Assembly: GCA_050692985.1 (NCBI GenBank)
Contig: JBOGVZ010000077.1
Location: forward strand, 91,456-155,455
Length of the DNA: 64,000 bases
Direction: 5' to 3'
DNA from: JBOGVZ01 sp050692985
GTDB lineage: Bacteria > Actinomycetota > UBA4738 > CALAEC01
Translations under genes and position numbers: made by a program
Part shown: positions 7,208 through 16,049 of the stretch, piece by piece
Position numbering within the stretch: the first letter of the stretch is position 1
How the letters are laid out: every line of letters begins with the position of its first letter
The notes under the pieces: model-generated
What the model was told of the DNA's origin: nothing
Database searches by the model: none
The model's input: only the letters and a program-made list of their open reading frames with translations

Positions 7208-9151
7208 TCAGCGCCAGGTGAGGGTTACGACGCGGATGGGCTCGGAGATGCCCTTCAGCTCGACCTCCCGGGGGTCGGAGGCCTCGAAGCCGTCGCCGGC
7301 CTCCCGCACAGCCCGCTCGCTGGCCACGATCTCCCCGCCGCCGGCCAGCGACCCGATCCGGGCCGCCTCGTGGACCCCCTTGCCCCCGTAGTCCCCGCCG
7401 CGCTCGGTGGCCTGGGCGAGGTGGACGCCGATCCGCACCTGGGGGGCGAAGCCGGCCGTCCGCCGGTGCTCGACGAGCTTTCGCTGGATGTTCACGGCGC
7501 ACTCCAGCGCGGACCGCGGGTCGGGGAACGCCACGAAGAACCCGTCGCCGGCGTGGTCCACCTCTTGGCCACCATGCTCGCCGAAGGAGGCCCGGAGGGC
7601 CTGGTCGTGCCAGCGGACCACGTCCTCCCATGCCTCGTCCCCGATGGCCTCTACCAGGTTGGTGCTGCGGACGATGTCGGTGAACATGAACGCCTTCGAC
7701 ACCCGCCGGACCCGCTCCTCGCCGCCCGCCAGCAACTCGTCGATCCGCCGGGCGTCCGGCACCGCGCCCAGCCGCTCGAAGGCCGACCTGGCCGCCCCCA
7801 GCTCCAGGGTGGCGGCCTCCTCGTCCCCGGCCGCCCTGAAGGCCTCCCCGATCGCCAGACGGGCCTGAGCCGCCTCGTACGGCGCGTCGAGCTCCTGCCA
7901 CAGCTTCCAGCCTCGCCGGGCCCGTTCCAGGGCTCCCCCGACATCGCCCCCCCGAAGCAACACCCTGGCGCGAGCACCCGCGGCGGTCGCCTCCAGCGCC
8001 GCGATCCCGAACCGTTCCGCGATCCCCTCGAGCTCGGCCGCCGCCGCTTCAGCGCCTCGCTCGTCCCCGTTGGCCAGGGCGATATCCACCGCGGCGGGGA
8101 GCTTCCGGGCCCGGTACAGCGGCTCGGTCGTCTCCTCCAGCGCCCGGGCGATCATGGCCGCCGCGGCGTCCGGCCGGCCCTGGGCCAGCCGCAGCATCGC
8201 CAGGCCCGGCTGCGGATCGCGCCCCAGCTCGTTCGCCTGCCGGAAGGCCTCGTCCGAGGCAGCCAGGTCGCCCATCCGCAGGCGGATCTCGCCGATCTCG
8301 TAGAAGCCGTCCCCGGCGAACGCGGGCCATCCGTGCTCCCGGAGCTCCGTGCAGGCCTGGCGGGCCTCCTGCTCGGCCTCGGCCCAGGCTCCCCGCAGCC
8401 GGATGATCTCAGCGCGGTGGACCCGGCACAGGCCGGGGAACCCGCTGATGGCCTGACGCTCGCACCACCGCTTGGCCGCCTCGGTCCACTCCCCGGCCCG
8501 CCGGTAGTCGGCCAGCTCGGCGCAGGTGCTGATCATGTTGCAGTACACCATCCCGGTCACGTTCGGAGACAGCTCGCCGCTGACCGCGGCCACGGTGGCC
8601 TCGTCGACCAGGCCGAAGCCTTCCTCCACATCGCCGCCTCCGACCAGCCCCATCCCCTGGTACACCAGCGCCAGGGCCTGGAGGTCCGAGTCGCCGAAAC
8701 GGGCCCCGACGTCCACCGCTCCGCGGGCGAGCTCGACGCTCCGATCGAAGTTCCCCTCGTTGAGGGCAGCCCGTGCCCGCATCATCTCCAGCCAGCCGAG
8801 CTCCACGGTGTCCTCCGCTCCCTGGAGCAGCCGCTCCGCACGCCGGAACCAGCCACCGGCCACGGCCCCGGCCATCCGAAGGTCGTGGTCGCGGACCAGC
8901 TGCAGGGCCATCCGAGCGGCCTTGGGCTTGTTTCCCTCAGCCAGGTACGCGCCGTAGGCTCGCTCACGGGCTGCGATGCACTCGTCCGATCGCCCGCTCC
9001 ACCAGGCAGCCTCGCCGAGCAGCCGCAGCTCGTCCCCCGAGAGGCCGCCCTGGGCGTCCGCCCTGGTCAACAGCTCGAACGCCTCCACCCAGGCGTGCCG
9101 CCGGAGGGCATCGCGCCCCGCGGCGATGAGGTCGTCGGCCGCCACGCTCAC
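7208..9151 (-). CDS. TPR-repeat protein with C-terminal class III nucleotide cyclase domain
   Basis: A 647-residue cytosolic protein. Residues 1 to about 465 are a helical, Ala/Leu-rich array of TPR-like repeats; residues from about 475 onward form a class III adenylate/guanylate cyclase homology domain. Metal-binding segments AFMFTDIVRST and HAGDGFFVAF are present. The downstream motif reads GVHEAARIG: the usual catalytic Asn four residues before the Arg is a His. The paralogue at 52527-54473 has the same change, whereas the broken cyclase at 45137 keeps Asn. Both TPR-cyclases may therefore have weak or altered activity. A likely role is signal-dependent regulation through the TPR region. 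No operon partner. Confidence 0.88.
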   Translation of the reverse strand: MSVAADDLIAAGRDALRRHAWVEAFELLTRADAQGGLSGDELRLLGEAAWWSGRSDECIAARERAYGAYLAEGNKPKAARMALQLVRDHDLRMAGAVAGGWFRRAERLLQGAEDTVELGWLEMMRARAALNEGNFDRSVELARGAVDVGARFGDSDLQALALVYQGMGLVGGGDVEEGFGLVDEATVAAVSGELSPNVTGMVYCNMISTCAELADYRRAGEWTEAAKRWCERQAISGFPGLCRVHRAEIIRLRGAWAEAEQEARQACTELREHGWPAFAGDGFYEIGEIRLRMGDLAASDEAFRQANELGRDPQPGLAMLRLAQGRPDAAAAMIARALEETTEPLYRARKLPAAVDIALANGDERGAEAAAAELEGIAERFGIAALEATAAGARARVLLRGGDVGGALERARRGWKLWQELDAPYEAAQARLAIGEAFRAAGDEEAATLELGAARSAFERLGAVPDARRIDELLAGGEERVRRVSKAFMFTDIVRSTNLVEAIGDEAWEDVVRWHDQALRASFGEHGGQEVDHAGDGFFVAFPDPRSALECAVNIQRKLVEHRRTAGFAPQVRIGVHLAQATERGGDYGGKGVHEAARIGSLAGGGEIVASERAVREAGDGFEASDPREVELKGISEPIRVVTLTWR

Positions 9152-9176
9152 GAGAGGATGGTAATCCGGTCCACCA

Positions 9177-9542
9177 CTATCCGCTGGAAGCGGCCGCGGT
9201 CTCCCAGGCCACCGGGGGGGCGTCGGCCCACAGGCGGTCCAGGCCGTAGTAGTCGCGGTCCTCCTCGTGGAACACGTGGGCCACGAAGTCCACGAAGTCG
9301 AGCAGCACCCACCGGGACTCTCGCTCTCCCTCCCGGCGGACGGGCTTGATCCCTCGCCCGCGGAGGGCCTTCTCGATCTCCTCGGCGATCGTCTTGACCT
9401 GGCGGTCGTTGGCGCCGCTGCAGATCACGAAGTAGTCCGTGATGGCGATGAGATCCTTGACGTCGAGGACGGCGACGTCACGGCCCTGCTTCTCGGCGGC
9501 GGCTCGGGCCGCGAGGGTGGCGAGCTGGCGGGACCCCGTCAC
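9177..9542 (-). CDS. rsfS: Ribosomal silencing factor RsfS
   Basis: A 121-residue member of the RsfS/Iojap family, which binds ribosomal protein L14 and blocks 30S-50S joining when nutrients are scarce. Family segments are clear: DVAVLDVKDLIAITDYFVIC, SGANDRQVKTIAEEIE, and WVLLDFVDFVAHVFHEEDRDYYGLDRLWADAP. The GTG start overlaps the stop of the upstream LytR_C gene as GTGA (4 bases), so the two are translationally coupled. Last gene of the obg-proBA-nadD transcription unit, its usual place in actinobacteria. Confidence 0.96.
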   Translation of the reverse strand: MTGSRQLATLAARAAAEKQGRDVAVLDVKDLIAITDYFVICSGANDRQVKTIAEEIEKALRGRGIKPVRREGERESRWVLLDFVDFVAHVFHEEDRDYYGLDRLWADAPPVAWETAAASSG

Positions 9543-10594
9543 GGCCCTCCGAAGTCCTGCCCGACCACCACGGTGACGTCGGCCACACCGCTGTCCTGGC
9601 TGCCCAGCAGGACGCGCCCCACACCCAGCAGGCGCTGGGCCTTCCGCGCCGCCGGGAGGTCCCCCCGGTCCGAGGCGATGATCTTCGTCACGTTCATGCC
9701 GAACTCCGATGCGTTCTGGGACGCAACCAGCTGATACCCCTGCGGGACCAGGAGTCGAGCCACGCGCAGCCCCACCCCGGGCTCCCCGTTCCCGTTCAAG
9801 ACTACCAAGCGGATCTTCGTTTCTCCCCCGGTGGGCACGAAGCGCTCCGTCACCAGGGCGGATACGGCCTCCGCGTCGGGGCGGGCCAGCCCCGCTCCCA
9901 CGTCCTCCACCGGAAGGGCCAGCACCTCGGTCTCCGGGGCGGCGAACACCGGCCGCACGGCCTCCGGGACGTTCAGGTCCGCGGCGGCTGCCCCCTCCGC
10001 GACCTCGATCAGCCCCATCAGGAGGGCCTGCCACCGGATGGCCCGCTCCGTGGACAGCTCCACGCTGGGCTCGCGGAGGTAGGCGACCACCTCGCTGCCA
10101 TCCAGGGAGCGGCCCTCCACCGGGACCGTGCCCAGGCCGTCCACGAGGTTCCGCAGGACCGGCAGGGGGATCCCCCAGCCCTCGTCCACCTGCACACCAA
10201 GGACGTTCTCGACCGTCGCGGCCACCGTGGTGATGTCGCCGGTGGCCGCGGCGTCATCCACCGTGCCCAGCCCGTGGCCGGGGATGCTGACGGCCGCGTT
10301 CCCGGGGACCGCCACCGCCACCGGGTCCAGGCCGCCGCCCGCCGCCAGCACGGCCACGAACGAGGATCCCGGCCGGCGCTGGTCCCACACCGCCCACGCC
10401 ACCACCGACTGGGCCGGCGGAGCCAGGGGCGCGCGGTCCCCCTGCCCGCCCGGAGACCGGGTGGCCTGGGGGAGCAGGAACGCCGCGGCCGCAGCCGTCC
10501 CCACCAGGGCCACCACCGCCACGCCGCGCAGCCGCCGCCGCAGCCGCCGCTGCTCGGTCCGGCGGGCCCGCTCGGGGCGGACCGGGGTGACCAC
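9539..10594 (-). CDS. LytR/CpsA/Psr-related protein with LytR_C domain
   Basis: A 351-residue protein with a cytoplasmic Arg-rich start, one membrane helix (VAVVALVGTAAAAAFLLP, about residues 25-42), an LCP-like central region and a C-terminal LytR_C domain (ETKIRLVVLNGNGEPGVGLRVARLL...GYQLVASQNAS). LCP proteins move glycopolymers onto peptidoglycan. Here the central region keeps the TVEN-VLGVQVDEGWGIPLPVLRNLVDGLG pattern, but the Arg-Asp catalytic strand is replaced by AVPGNAAVSIPG, so it is probably not an active transferase. It sits between a small ORF and rsfS, the place where many actinobacteria carry a lytR-type gene. Confidence 0.82.
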   Translation of the reverse strand: MVTPVRPERARRTEQRRLRRRLRGVAVVALVGTAAAAAFLLPQATRSPGGQGDRAPLAPPAQSVVAWAVWDQRRPGSSFVAVLAAGGGLDPVAVAVPGNAAVSIPGHGLGTVDDAAATGDITTVAATVENVLGVQVDEGWGIPLPVLRNLVDGLGTVPVEGRSLDGSEVVAYLREPSVELSTERAIRWQALLMGLIEVAEGAAAADLNVPEAVRPVFAAPETEVLALPVEDVGAGLARPDAEAVSALVTERFVPTGGETKIRLVVLNGNGEPGVGLRVARLLVPQGYQLVASQNASEFGMNVTKIIASDRGDLPAARKAQRLLGVGRVLLGSQDSGVADVTVVVGQDFGGP

Positions 10595-10600
10595 CTGGGG

Positions 10601-10864
10601 CTATCGTGGGTGGGCCCGCACCGCGACCGGAGGCGGCGGCTCCGCCACCACCGCGGCACCTTCCTCCGGAGCGGTCAGCAGGGCCGTTGCTCGGGACGCC
10701 GGAGCTTCGTCCTCCTCGGCTCGGGACACCGGAGCTTCGTCCTCCTCCGGGGCCCTCAGCAGGGCCTCGGCCAGGCCCCGGGCCGCCTCGTCCTCACGGC
10801 CGGCCGGAGGACGCTCCCAGCCGTCCTTCCACACCCACTCCCACAGCTCGTCCCGGGTCCTCAC
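10601..10864 (-). CDS. Small coupled protein of unknown function (87 aa)
   Basis: An 87-residue ORF whose GTG start overlaps the nadD stop as GTGA and whose stop lies six bases before the next gene, exactly the spacing of neighbouring genes of this operon. The N-terminus is Trp-rich (ELWEWVWKDGWERPP); the rest is acidic and Ala/Pro-rich with a near-repeat (APVSRAEEDEAPASRA), probably disordered. I recognise no family. Coupling and lack of other space argue that it is translated. Confidence 0.55.
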   Translation of the reverse strand: MRTRDELWEWVWKDGWERPPAGREDEAARGLAEALLRAPEEDEAPVSRAEEDEAPASRATALLTAPEEGAAVVAEPPPPVAVRAHPR

Positions 10865-11460
10865 GCGTACAGCCCCGCCTTCTCGATGTAGGTCTTCACG
10901 CCTTCGGGGACCAGGTACCGGATCGGGCGGCCCTTCTCCACGCGGTCCCGGATGTCCGTGGAGGAGATGGCCAGCGCGGGCACCGTCATGACCGACACGC
11001 GGGGATGGCGGTCGGGGGCCTCGGCCTCGAACCTGGCGATGTCGTACCCGGGGCGGGTGGCCGCGATGAAGTGGGCCAGGTCCAGGGCCTCGTCGGTGTC
11101 CTTCCACTGGAAGATCTCCAGGATGGCGTCGGCGCCGGTGATGAAGAACAGCTCGGTCTCCTCCCCGTAGATCTCCCGAAGCGTGCGCAGGGTGTCCACG
11201 GTGTAGGTGGGACCCTCCCGCTCGATCTCCACCCGTGACACCCGGAAATGCGGGTTGCTGGAGGCGGCGATGACCGTCATCAGGTAGCGATCCTCGGCCG
11301 GCGACACGGCCCGGTCCTCCTTCATCCACGGCTGCCCGGTGGGCACGAACAGCACCTCGTCCAGCCCGAACTCCCACAGGGCCCCCTCCGCCGTGACGAG
11401 GTGGCCGTAGTGGATGGGATCGAAGGTGCCGCCCATGACCCCGAGCTTGCTGGGCGCCAT
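10861..11460 (-). CDS. nadD: Nicotinate-nucleotide adenylyltransferase
   Basis: A 199-residue nucleotidyltransferase that converts nicotinate mononucleotide and ATP to deamido-NAD, the committing step shared by de novo and salvage NAD synthesis. The N-terminus shows the signature GGTFDPIHYGH and the C-terminal region ISSTDIR, both active-site motifs of NadD. Length is normal. Followed by the coupled 87-aa ORF, LytR_C gene and rsfS, and preceded (52 bases) by a DinB-like gene. Confidence 0.96.
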   Translation of the reverse strand: MAPSKLGVMGGTFDPIHYGHLVTAEGALWEFGLDEVLFVPTGQPWMKEDRAVSPAEDRYLMTVIAASSNPHFRVSRVEIEREGPTYTVDTLRTLREIYGEETELFFITGADAILEIFQWKDTDEALDLAHFIAATRPGYDIARFEAEAPDRHPRVSVMTVPALAISSTDIRDRVEKGRPIRYLVPEGVKTYIEKAGLYA

Positions 11461-11512
11461 GGGCCGATTGTAGGTCCGCAGGTCCCCGGTTCCGTGGATT
11501 TCCGGGAGGTGC

Positions 11513-11995
11513 TCAGGAACCGCCCGTACGGGCCCCGGTGAGCTCCGCCACCCATTCCCGGAGCCTGGGGAGGTGCTCGTCGTAGTGCTCCGGCCCCGAG
11601 CTCCGGAACCATCCCGCCGCCCGGCCGGACACCTCCGGGAGGTCGTCCCACTCCTGGAGCATCCGGAACCGCGACGACGCCCACTCGACCTTCACGTCGT
11701 CAAGCGAGAGGTCCCGGCAGGCGTCGTGGAACCGCTGGTTGATGGCATCGACGTCCCGGGAGATGGCCTTCTCGTCCTCGCGGGTGAGGTCGTACGTGCC
11801 CAGGCGCAGCTGCTCCAGGTGGCGGGCGGCCTCGGCGCACCAGCACGCCAGGTGGGCCACCACGTCGCGCACCGACCAGTCCTCCGTGTAGCCCGGCTCC
11901 CGCATCTGCTCCGGGGTGAGGTGCTCCAGGAGACCGTGGATCTGGGCGAAGCGTTCCTCCTCCGCCCGGACCAGCTCGGTCCTGGTGTCGGTCAT
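11513..11995 (-). CDS. DinB/maleylpyruvate-isomerase-N-like protein
   Basis: A 160-residue predicted four-helix-bundle protein with the family hallmark DWSVRDVVAHLACWCAEAARHL at about residues 37-58. DinB and mycothiol-dependent maleylpyruvate isomerase N-terminal domains share this metal-binding bundle; a His in the hallmark and a late His (EHYDEHLPRL) are candidate ligands. Its ATG overlaps the proA stop as ATGA, so it is co-translated with proline genes though no link to proline synthesis is known. Thiol-dependent enzyme activity is an inference from family. Confidence 0.75.
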   Translation of the reverse strand: MTDTRTELVRAEEERFAQIHGLLEHLTPEQMREPGYTEDWSVRDVVAHLACWCAEAARHLEQLRLGTYDLTREDEKAISRDVDAINQRFHDACRDLSLDDVKVEWASSRFRMLQEWDDLPEVSGRAAGWFRSSGPEHYDEHLPRLREWVAELTGARTGGS

Positions 11996-13236
11996 TCCCG
12001 GACCTGGCCGGTCCCGTAGACCACGAACTTGTACGTGGTCAGCTCGGGGAGGGCCATGGGGCCGCGGGCGTGGAGCTTCTGGGTCGAGATGCCGATCTCG
12101 GCGCCCATCCCGAACTCGGCACCGTCGGTGAACCGGGTGGAGGCGTTCACCATCACGGCGGCGGCATCGACCGCCTCCACGAAGCGCCGGGCCGCCTCGT
12201 AGTCCTCGGTGACGATGGCCTCGGTGTGCTGCGAACCGAACGTGTTGATGTGGTCCACCGCCTCCTCCAGCGATCCCACCACCCGACCGGCGATCTTGAG
12301 GTCGAGGAACTCCGCGCGGTACTCGTCCTCCCCGGCTGGCTGGACGTCCTCGCCGCGGGCCCGGACCTCGTCGTCGCCGTACACCGTGACGCCGTGCTCG
12401 TGGAGGGAGGCCAGGGCCTTGGGCAGGAACGCGTCGGCCACCTCCCGGTGCACCAGGAACGACTCGGCCGCGTTGCACACCCCGGGGCGCTGGACCTTGG
12501 CGTTGACCAGGATCCGCAGGGCCTTCTCCAGGTCGGCCCGGGAGTCCACGTACACGTGGCAGTTGCCCACGCCGGTCTCGATCACCGGCACCTGCGACTC
12601 GCGGACCACGGTGTCGATGAGCTCCGCGCCGCCCCGGGGGATCAGCAGGTCGATCAGTCCGCGGGCCCGCATCATGTCGGTGGCGCTCTCCCGGGTGGGT
12701 GGGACGGCCTGGATCGTGCCCGGCGGCAGGCCCACGGCCTCCCCGGCGGCCTGGAGGATCTCCACCAGGACGGCGTTCGACCGCTCGGCGATCCGCGAGC
12801 CCCGCAGGAGGACGGCGTTGCCGGCCTTCACCGCCAGCCCGCCGGCGTCGGCGGTGACGTTCGGACGGCCCTCGTAGATGACCCCCACGACCCCGAGCGG
12901 GACCCGGACCTTCTCCACCCGCAGGCCGTTGGGCAGGGTCCATCCCTCGATGACCTCGCCCACGGGGTCCTTGAGCGCGGCCACCTGGCGGAGGCCGTCG
13001 GCCATCCCCCCGATCCGGCCCTCGTCCAGCCGCAGCCGGTCCATCACCGCGGCGGTGACGCCGTCCCCCTCCGCCCGGGCGGTGTCCTCGGCATTGGCGG
13101 CCACGATCTCGGCGCTTCGGGCTACCAAGGCGTCGGCCATGGCCACCAGGGCAGCCTTCTTCACGGCCTGCGTCGTGGAGGCCAGGGCCGCCGCGGCCGC
13201 GCGGGCCGGGCCGGCCAGGGGCTGGAGCGCGCTCAT
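11992..13236 (-). CDS. proA: Gamma-glutamyl phosphate reductase
   Basis: A 414-residue NADPH-dependent reductase that makes glutamate-5-semialdehyde in proline synthesis. Visible motifs include GVIYEGRPNVTADAGGLAVKAGNA for cofactor binding, the catalytic Cys in QRPGVCNAAESFLV near residue 254, and the C-terminal VNASTRFTDGAEFGMGAEIGIS. Length is typical. Its ATG overlaps the proB stop by four bases (ATGA), so the two enzymes, which pass a labile intermediate, are translationally coupled. Confidence 0.97.
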   Translation of the reverse strand: MSALQPLAGPARAAAAALASTTQAVKKAALVAMADALVARSAEIVAANAEDTARAEGDGVTAAVMDRLRLDEGRIGGMADGLRQVAALKDPVGEVIEGWTLPNGLRVEKVRVPLGVVGVIYEGRPNVTADAGGLAVKAGNAVLLRGSRIAERSNAVLVEILQAAGEAVGLPPGTIQAVPPTRESATDMMRARGLIDLLIPRGGAELIDTVVRESQVPVIETGVGNCHVYVDSRADLEKALRILVNAKVQRPGVCNAAESFLVHREVADAFLPKALASLHEHGVTVYGDDEVRARGEDVQPAGEDEYRAEFLDLKIAGRVVGSLEEAVDHINTFGSQHTEAIVTEDYEAARRFVEAVDAAAVMVNASTRFTDGAEFGMGAEIGISTQKLHARGPMALPELTTYKFVVYGTGQVRE

Positions 13237-14345
13237 GATTCCATCACCACCAGCTCGTCCCTGTGGATCACTTCCCTATCGTACGGCCCCCCCGGGAGCG
13301 AGGCGAGGTCCCTGCTGGTCCGGCCCGCCAGGGTCGGCAGCTGCTCGCTCGAGTAGTTGGCGATGCCCCGGGCGAACGGCCGTCCCGCCGGACCGGCCAC
13401 CTCCACCGGGTCGCCGGCCGCGAAGTCACCCTCCACGCCGGTCACCCCGGCCGCCAGCAGGCTCCGGCCGTCCTCCCGGACGGCCCGCTCGGCCCCGCCG
13501 TCGACCACGATCCGCCCCCTGATGCCGCTGGCGAAGGCGATCCACGCCTTGCGGGCCCGCTTCCGCCCCCCTCGGGGCGGGAGCCACGTCCCCAGCTCCT
13601 CCCCGGCCAGGATGCGAGCCAGCACGTCGCGGCGGCGAGCCGAGGCCACCACCACCCCGATCCCCCCGGCGGTGGCGATGCCCGCGGCCTCCAGCTTGCT
13701 GGCCATGCCACCCAGCCCCATCCGGGAGCGCGGCCCGGTGGCCCGCACCGCTTCCAGCTCGGTCACCTCGGCCAGGAGCGTTGCCCGGCCCAGGCGGGGG
13801 TCCCGGTCGTGGATGCCCTCCACGTCCGACAGCAGCACCAGCAGGTCGGCGTTCGTCATCACCGCCACCAGCGCGGCCAGCCGGTCGTTGTCGCCGAAGC
13901 GGATCTCGTCGGTGGCCACGGTGTCGTTCTCGTTGACCACGGGTACGGCCCCCTTGGCCAGCAGCCGCTCCAGGGTGTTGCGGGCGTTGACGAACTGGCG
14001 GCGGCGCACCACGTCCTCGTAGGTCAGCAGCACCTGGGCCGCCACCAGGCCCCGGGCGGCGAACAGGCGGGCGTACTCGGCCATCAGCCGCCCCTGGCCC
14101 ACCGCGGCCGCGGCCTGGAGCGTGGGCATGTCCCGCGGCCGGCGTGGCAGGCCCAGCGGCTCCAGCCCCGAGGCGATGGCGCCCGACGACACCAGCACGC
14201 ACGACCGCCCGCCGTCCACGACGCCGGCCACGTCGCGCACGACCTTGGCCATTTTCCGCCGCGAGACCATGCCCCGGTCGTCCACCAGGCTGGTCGAGCC
14301 CACCTTGACCACCACCCCCCGCACCGCCAGCAGCCGCCGCGTCAT
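13233..14345 (-). CDS. proB: Glutamate 5-kinase with PUA domain
   Basis: A 370-residue kinase catalysing the first step of proline synthesis. The amino-acid-kinase domain covers about residues 1-255 (VVVKVGSTSLVDDRG, SSGAIASGLEPLG, NENDTVATDEIRFGDNDRLAALVA, GMASKLEAAGIATAGG) and a PUA domain occupies the last 100 residues. PUA-containing ProB enzymes are normally feedback-inhibited by proline. The ATG at 14343-14345 lies five bases after the obg stop; a longer open frame upstream is the obg coding region in another frame. Confidence 0.97.
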   Translation of the reverse strand: MTRRLLAVRGVVVKVGSTSLVDDRGMVSRRKMAKVVRDVAGVVDGGRSCVLVSSGAIASGLEPLGLPRRPRDMPTLQAAAAVGQGRLMAEYARLFAARGLVAAQVLLTYEDVVRRRQFVNARNTLERLLAKGAVPVVNENDTVATDEIRFGDNDRLAALVAVMTNADLLVLLSDVEGIHDRDPRLGRATLLAEVTELEAVRATGPRSRMGLGGMASKLEAAGIATAGGIGVVVASARRRDVLARILAGEELGTWLPPRGGRKRARKAWIAFASGIRGRIVVDGGAERAVREDGRSLLAAGVTGVEGDFAAGDPVEVAGPAGRPFARGIANYSSEQLPTLAGRTSRDLASLPGGPYDREVIHRDELVVMES

Positions 14346-14350
14346 GGGGA

Positions 14351-15595
14351 TCAATCCCCCTCTGGGAGGAACTCGAAGGCCCGGCCGGCGATCGTGACCT
14401 CGTCGCCGCGGCGGGCGCCCACCTCGGCCAGGCGCTTCTCCACCCCGGCCTTGCGCAGGCGGTCCTGGAGCCGGACCACCTGGCGGGGGTCCTCCAGGTC
14501 GGTCTCGGTCACCCACCGCTCCACCGCCCGGCCCAGGACCTCGAACCGGTCCCCGGCCCGGCGCACCGTGAACGGCTCCCGGCCCGGCCGCAGCACCACG
14601 TGAGGACGCCGGGGCTGCGCCTCGGCGTCCGCCTGCTCCGACAGCCGGGCCGCCAGCGCGTCGATCCCCTCGCCGGTCACCCCGGAGACCACCACCGTCT
14701 CACCTGCCCCTCGGAGGACCCCGGCTCGCCGGTCTCGCTCCGCCGCGTCGACGAGGTCGCTCTTCGTGGCCACCACCAGCCAGGGACGGGCGGCCAGGTC
14801 GGGGTCGTACGCCTCCACCTCCGCCCGAACGGTGGCCAGGTCCGCGACGGGGTCCTCACCGGCCAGGTCCACCACGCACGCCAGGGCCCGGCACCGGGAG
14901 ACGTGCCTGAGGAACCGGTCCCCCAGCCCCTTGCCCCGGTGGGCCCCCTCGATCAGCCCGGGGACGTCGGCCACCACGAAGCGGCGGTCGCCCTGGGCCA
15001 CACCGAGGTTCGGAGTGATCGTGGTGAAGGGGTAGTCCGCGACCTTGGGCCGGGCCGCGGTCAGCCGCGACAGCAGCGTGGACTTCCCGGCGTTCGGCAG
15101 GCCCACCAGCCCCACGTCCGCCACCAGCCGCAGCTCGACCTCCAGGCGGTGCTCCTCGCCCGGCTCGCCGCGCTCGGCGGTGCGCGGCGCTCGGTTCCGC
15201 TGGGAGGCGAACGCGGCGTTCCCCCGGCCGCCCCGGCCGCCCCGGGCCACCACGGCCCGCGCGCCCGTGCCGACCAGGTCGGCCACCAGCCCTCGCTCCT
15301 CCCGGACCACGGTGCCGTCGGGAACGGGGACCACCAGGTCCTGCCCGTCGGCGCCGTGGCGGTTGTTGCCCTGGCCGTGGGTGCCGTCCCCCGCGCGCAG
15401 GTGGGGGTTCCGGGCCAGCGCGGAGAGGTCGAACGCGTCCGAGGAGACCTCGAAGATCACGTCCCCGCCCCTGCCGCCGTTCCCGCCGTCGGGCCCGCCC
15501 ATCGGCCGGAACTTCTCGCGGTGGAAGGACGCCGCGCCGTTGCCTCCGCTCCCGGCGCGGGCGAACACCACCGCCTCGTCGACGAATCCGCTCAT
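14351..15595 (-). CDS. obg: GTPase Obg/CgtA
   Basis: A 414-residue ribosome-assembly GTPase. The N-terminal Gly-rich OBG fold (residues 1-158, with GSGGNGAASFHREKF, GGPDGGNGGRGG) is followed by the G domain (GLPNAGKS near 165-172, DVPGLIEGA, TKSD) and a C-terminal OCT domain from about 340, present in actinobacterial and Firmicute Obg. It binds the 50S subunit and links ribosome maturation to growth state. The ATG at 15593-15595 gives the standard MSGFVDEAVVF start. An opposite-strand gene starts only 28 bases upstream, so promoters overlap there. Confidence 0.97.
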   Translation of the reverse strand: MSGFVDEAVVFARAGSGGNGAASFHREKFRPMGGPDGGNGGRGGDVIFEVSSDAFDLSALARNPHLRAGDGTHGQGNNRHGADGQDLVVPVPDGTVVREERGLVADLVGTGARAVVARGGRGGRGNAAFASQRNRAPRTAERGEPGEEHRLEVELRLVADVGLVGLPNAGKSTLLSRLTAARPKVADYPFTTITPNLGVAQGDRRFVVADVPGLIEGAHRGKGLGDRFLRHVSRCRALACVVDLAGEDPVADLATVRAEVEAYDPDLAARPWLVVATKSDLVDAAERDRRAGVLRGAGETVVVSGVTGEGIDALAARLSEQADAEAQPRRPHVVLRPGREPFTVRRAGDRFEVLGRAVERWVTETDLEDPRQVVRLQDRLRKAGVEKRLAEVGARRGDEVTIAGRAFEFLPEGD

Positions 15596-15623
15596 CGGGG
15601 ACCCCCGTGCGAGTATAGGTTCG

Positions 15624-16046
15624 GTGGCGCCCCCCCAGCCCCGGACGGTGTGGATGGTCCGGCCCGGCCGGCCCCAGGCCGCCGAGGGCGTGCTCACGCT
15701 GGCCACCGACGCACTGGTCTTCGACGAGGACGCCGGACGGGAGCTGACGATGCCCCTGGGGCGGATCCGGGGCGCCCGCCGCCGCCCGGGGACCCCCCTG
15801 CTCGTCGTCCGCTACACCGATGAGAGCGGTCGCCACACCCACGCGTTCTTCTTCTTCATGCGGCCCCCACCGATCCCCACGGACGAGGAACGGCGGGCTC
15901 GCCGCCGGCCATTCGTGCCCAGCCGCAAGGGGCTGGATCGAAGCGCCTCGATCATGACCCTGCGGGCGGCCGCCAGCGAGGCCAAGCAGGAGATCAGGGC
16001 ATGGGTGAGGGCGATCCGGGGCGCGGTGGGAGGAACGAGGGCCTGA
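15624..16046 (+). CDS. Small PH/GRAM-like domain protein
   Basis: A 140-residue protein on the strand opposite to its neighbours, between obg and rpmA. The strand pattern GVLTLATDALVFDED...ELTMPLGRIRGARRRPGTPLLVVRY...AFFFFMRPP matches the bacterial PH-like/GRAM profile, which is an inference. A basic helical tail follows. The GTG at 15624 lies seven bases after a TATAGGT box, which would suit leaderless transcription, common in actinobacteria; an internal ATG at 15650 is an alternative. It splits the otherwise colinear rpmA-obg operon. Confidence 0.65.
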   Translation: MAPPQPRTVWMVRPGRPQAAEGVLTLATDALVFDEDAGRELTMPLGRIRGARRRPGTPLLVVRYTDESGRHTHAFFFFMRPPPIPTDEERRARRRPFVPSRKGLDRSASIMTLRAAASEAKQEIRAWVRAIRGAVGGTRA

Positions 16047-16049
16047 GGA

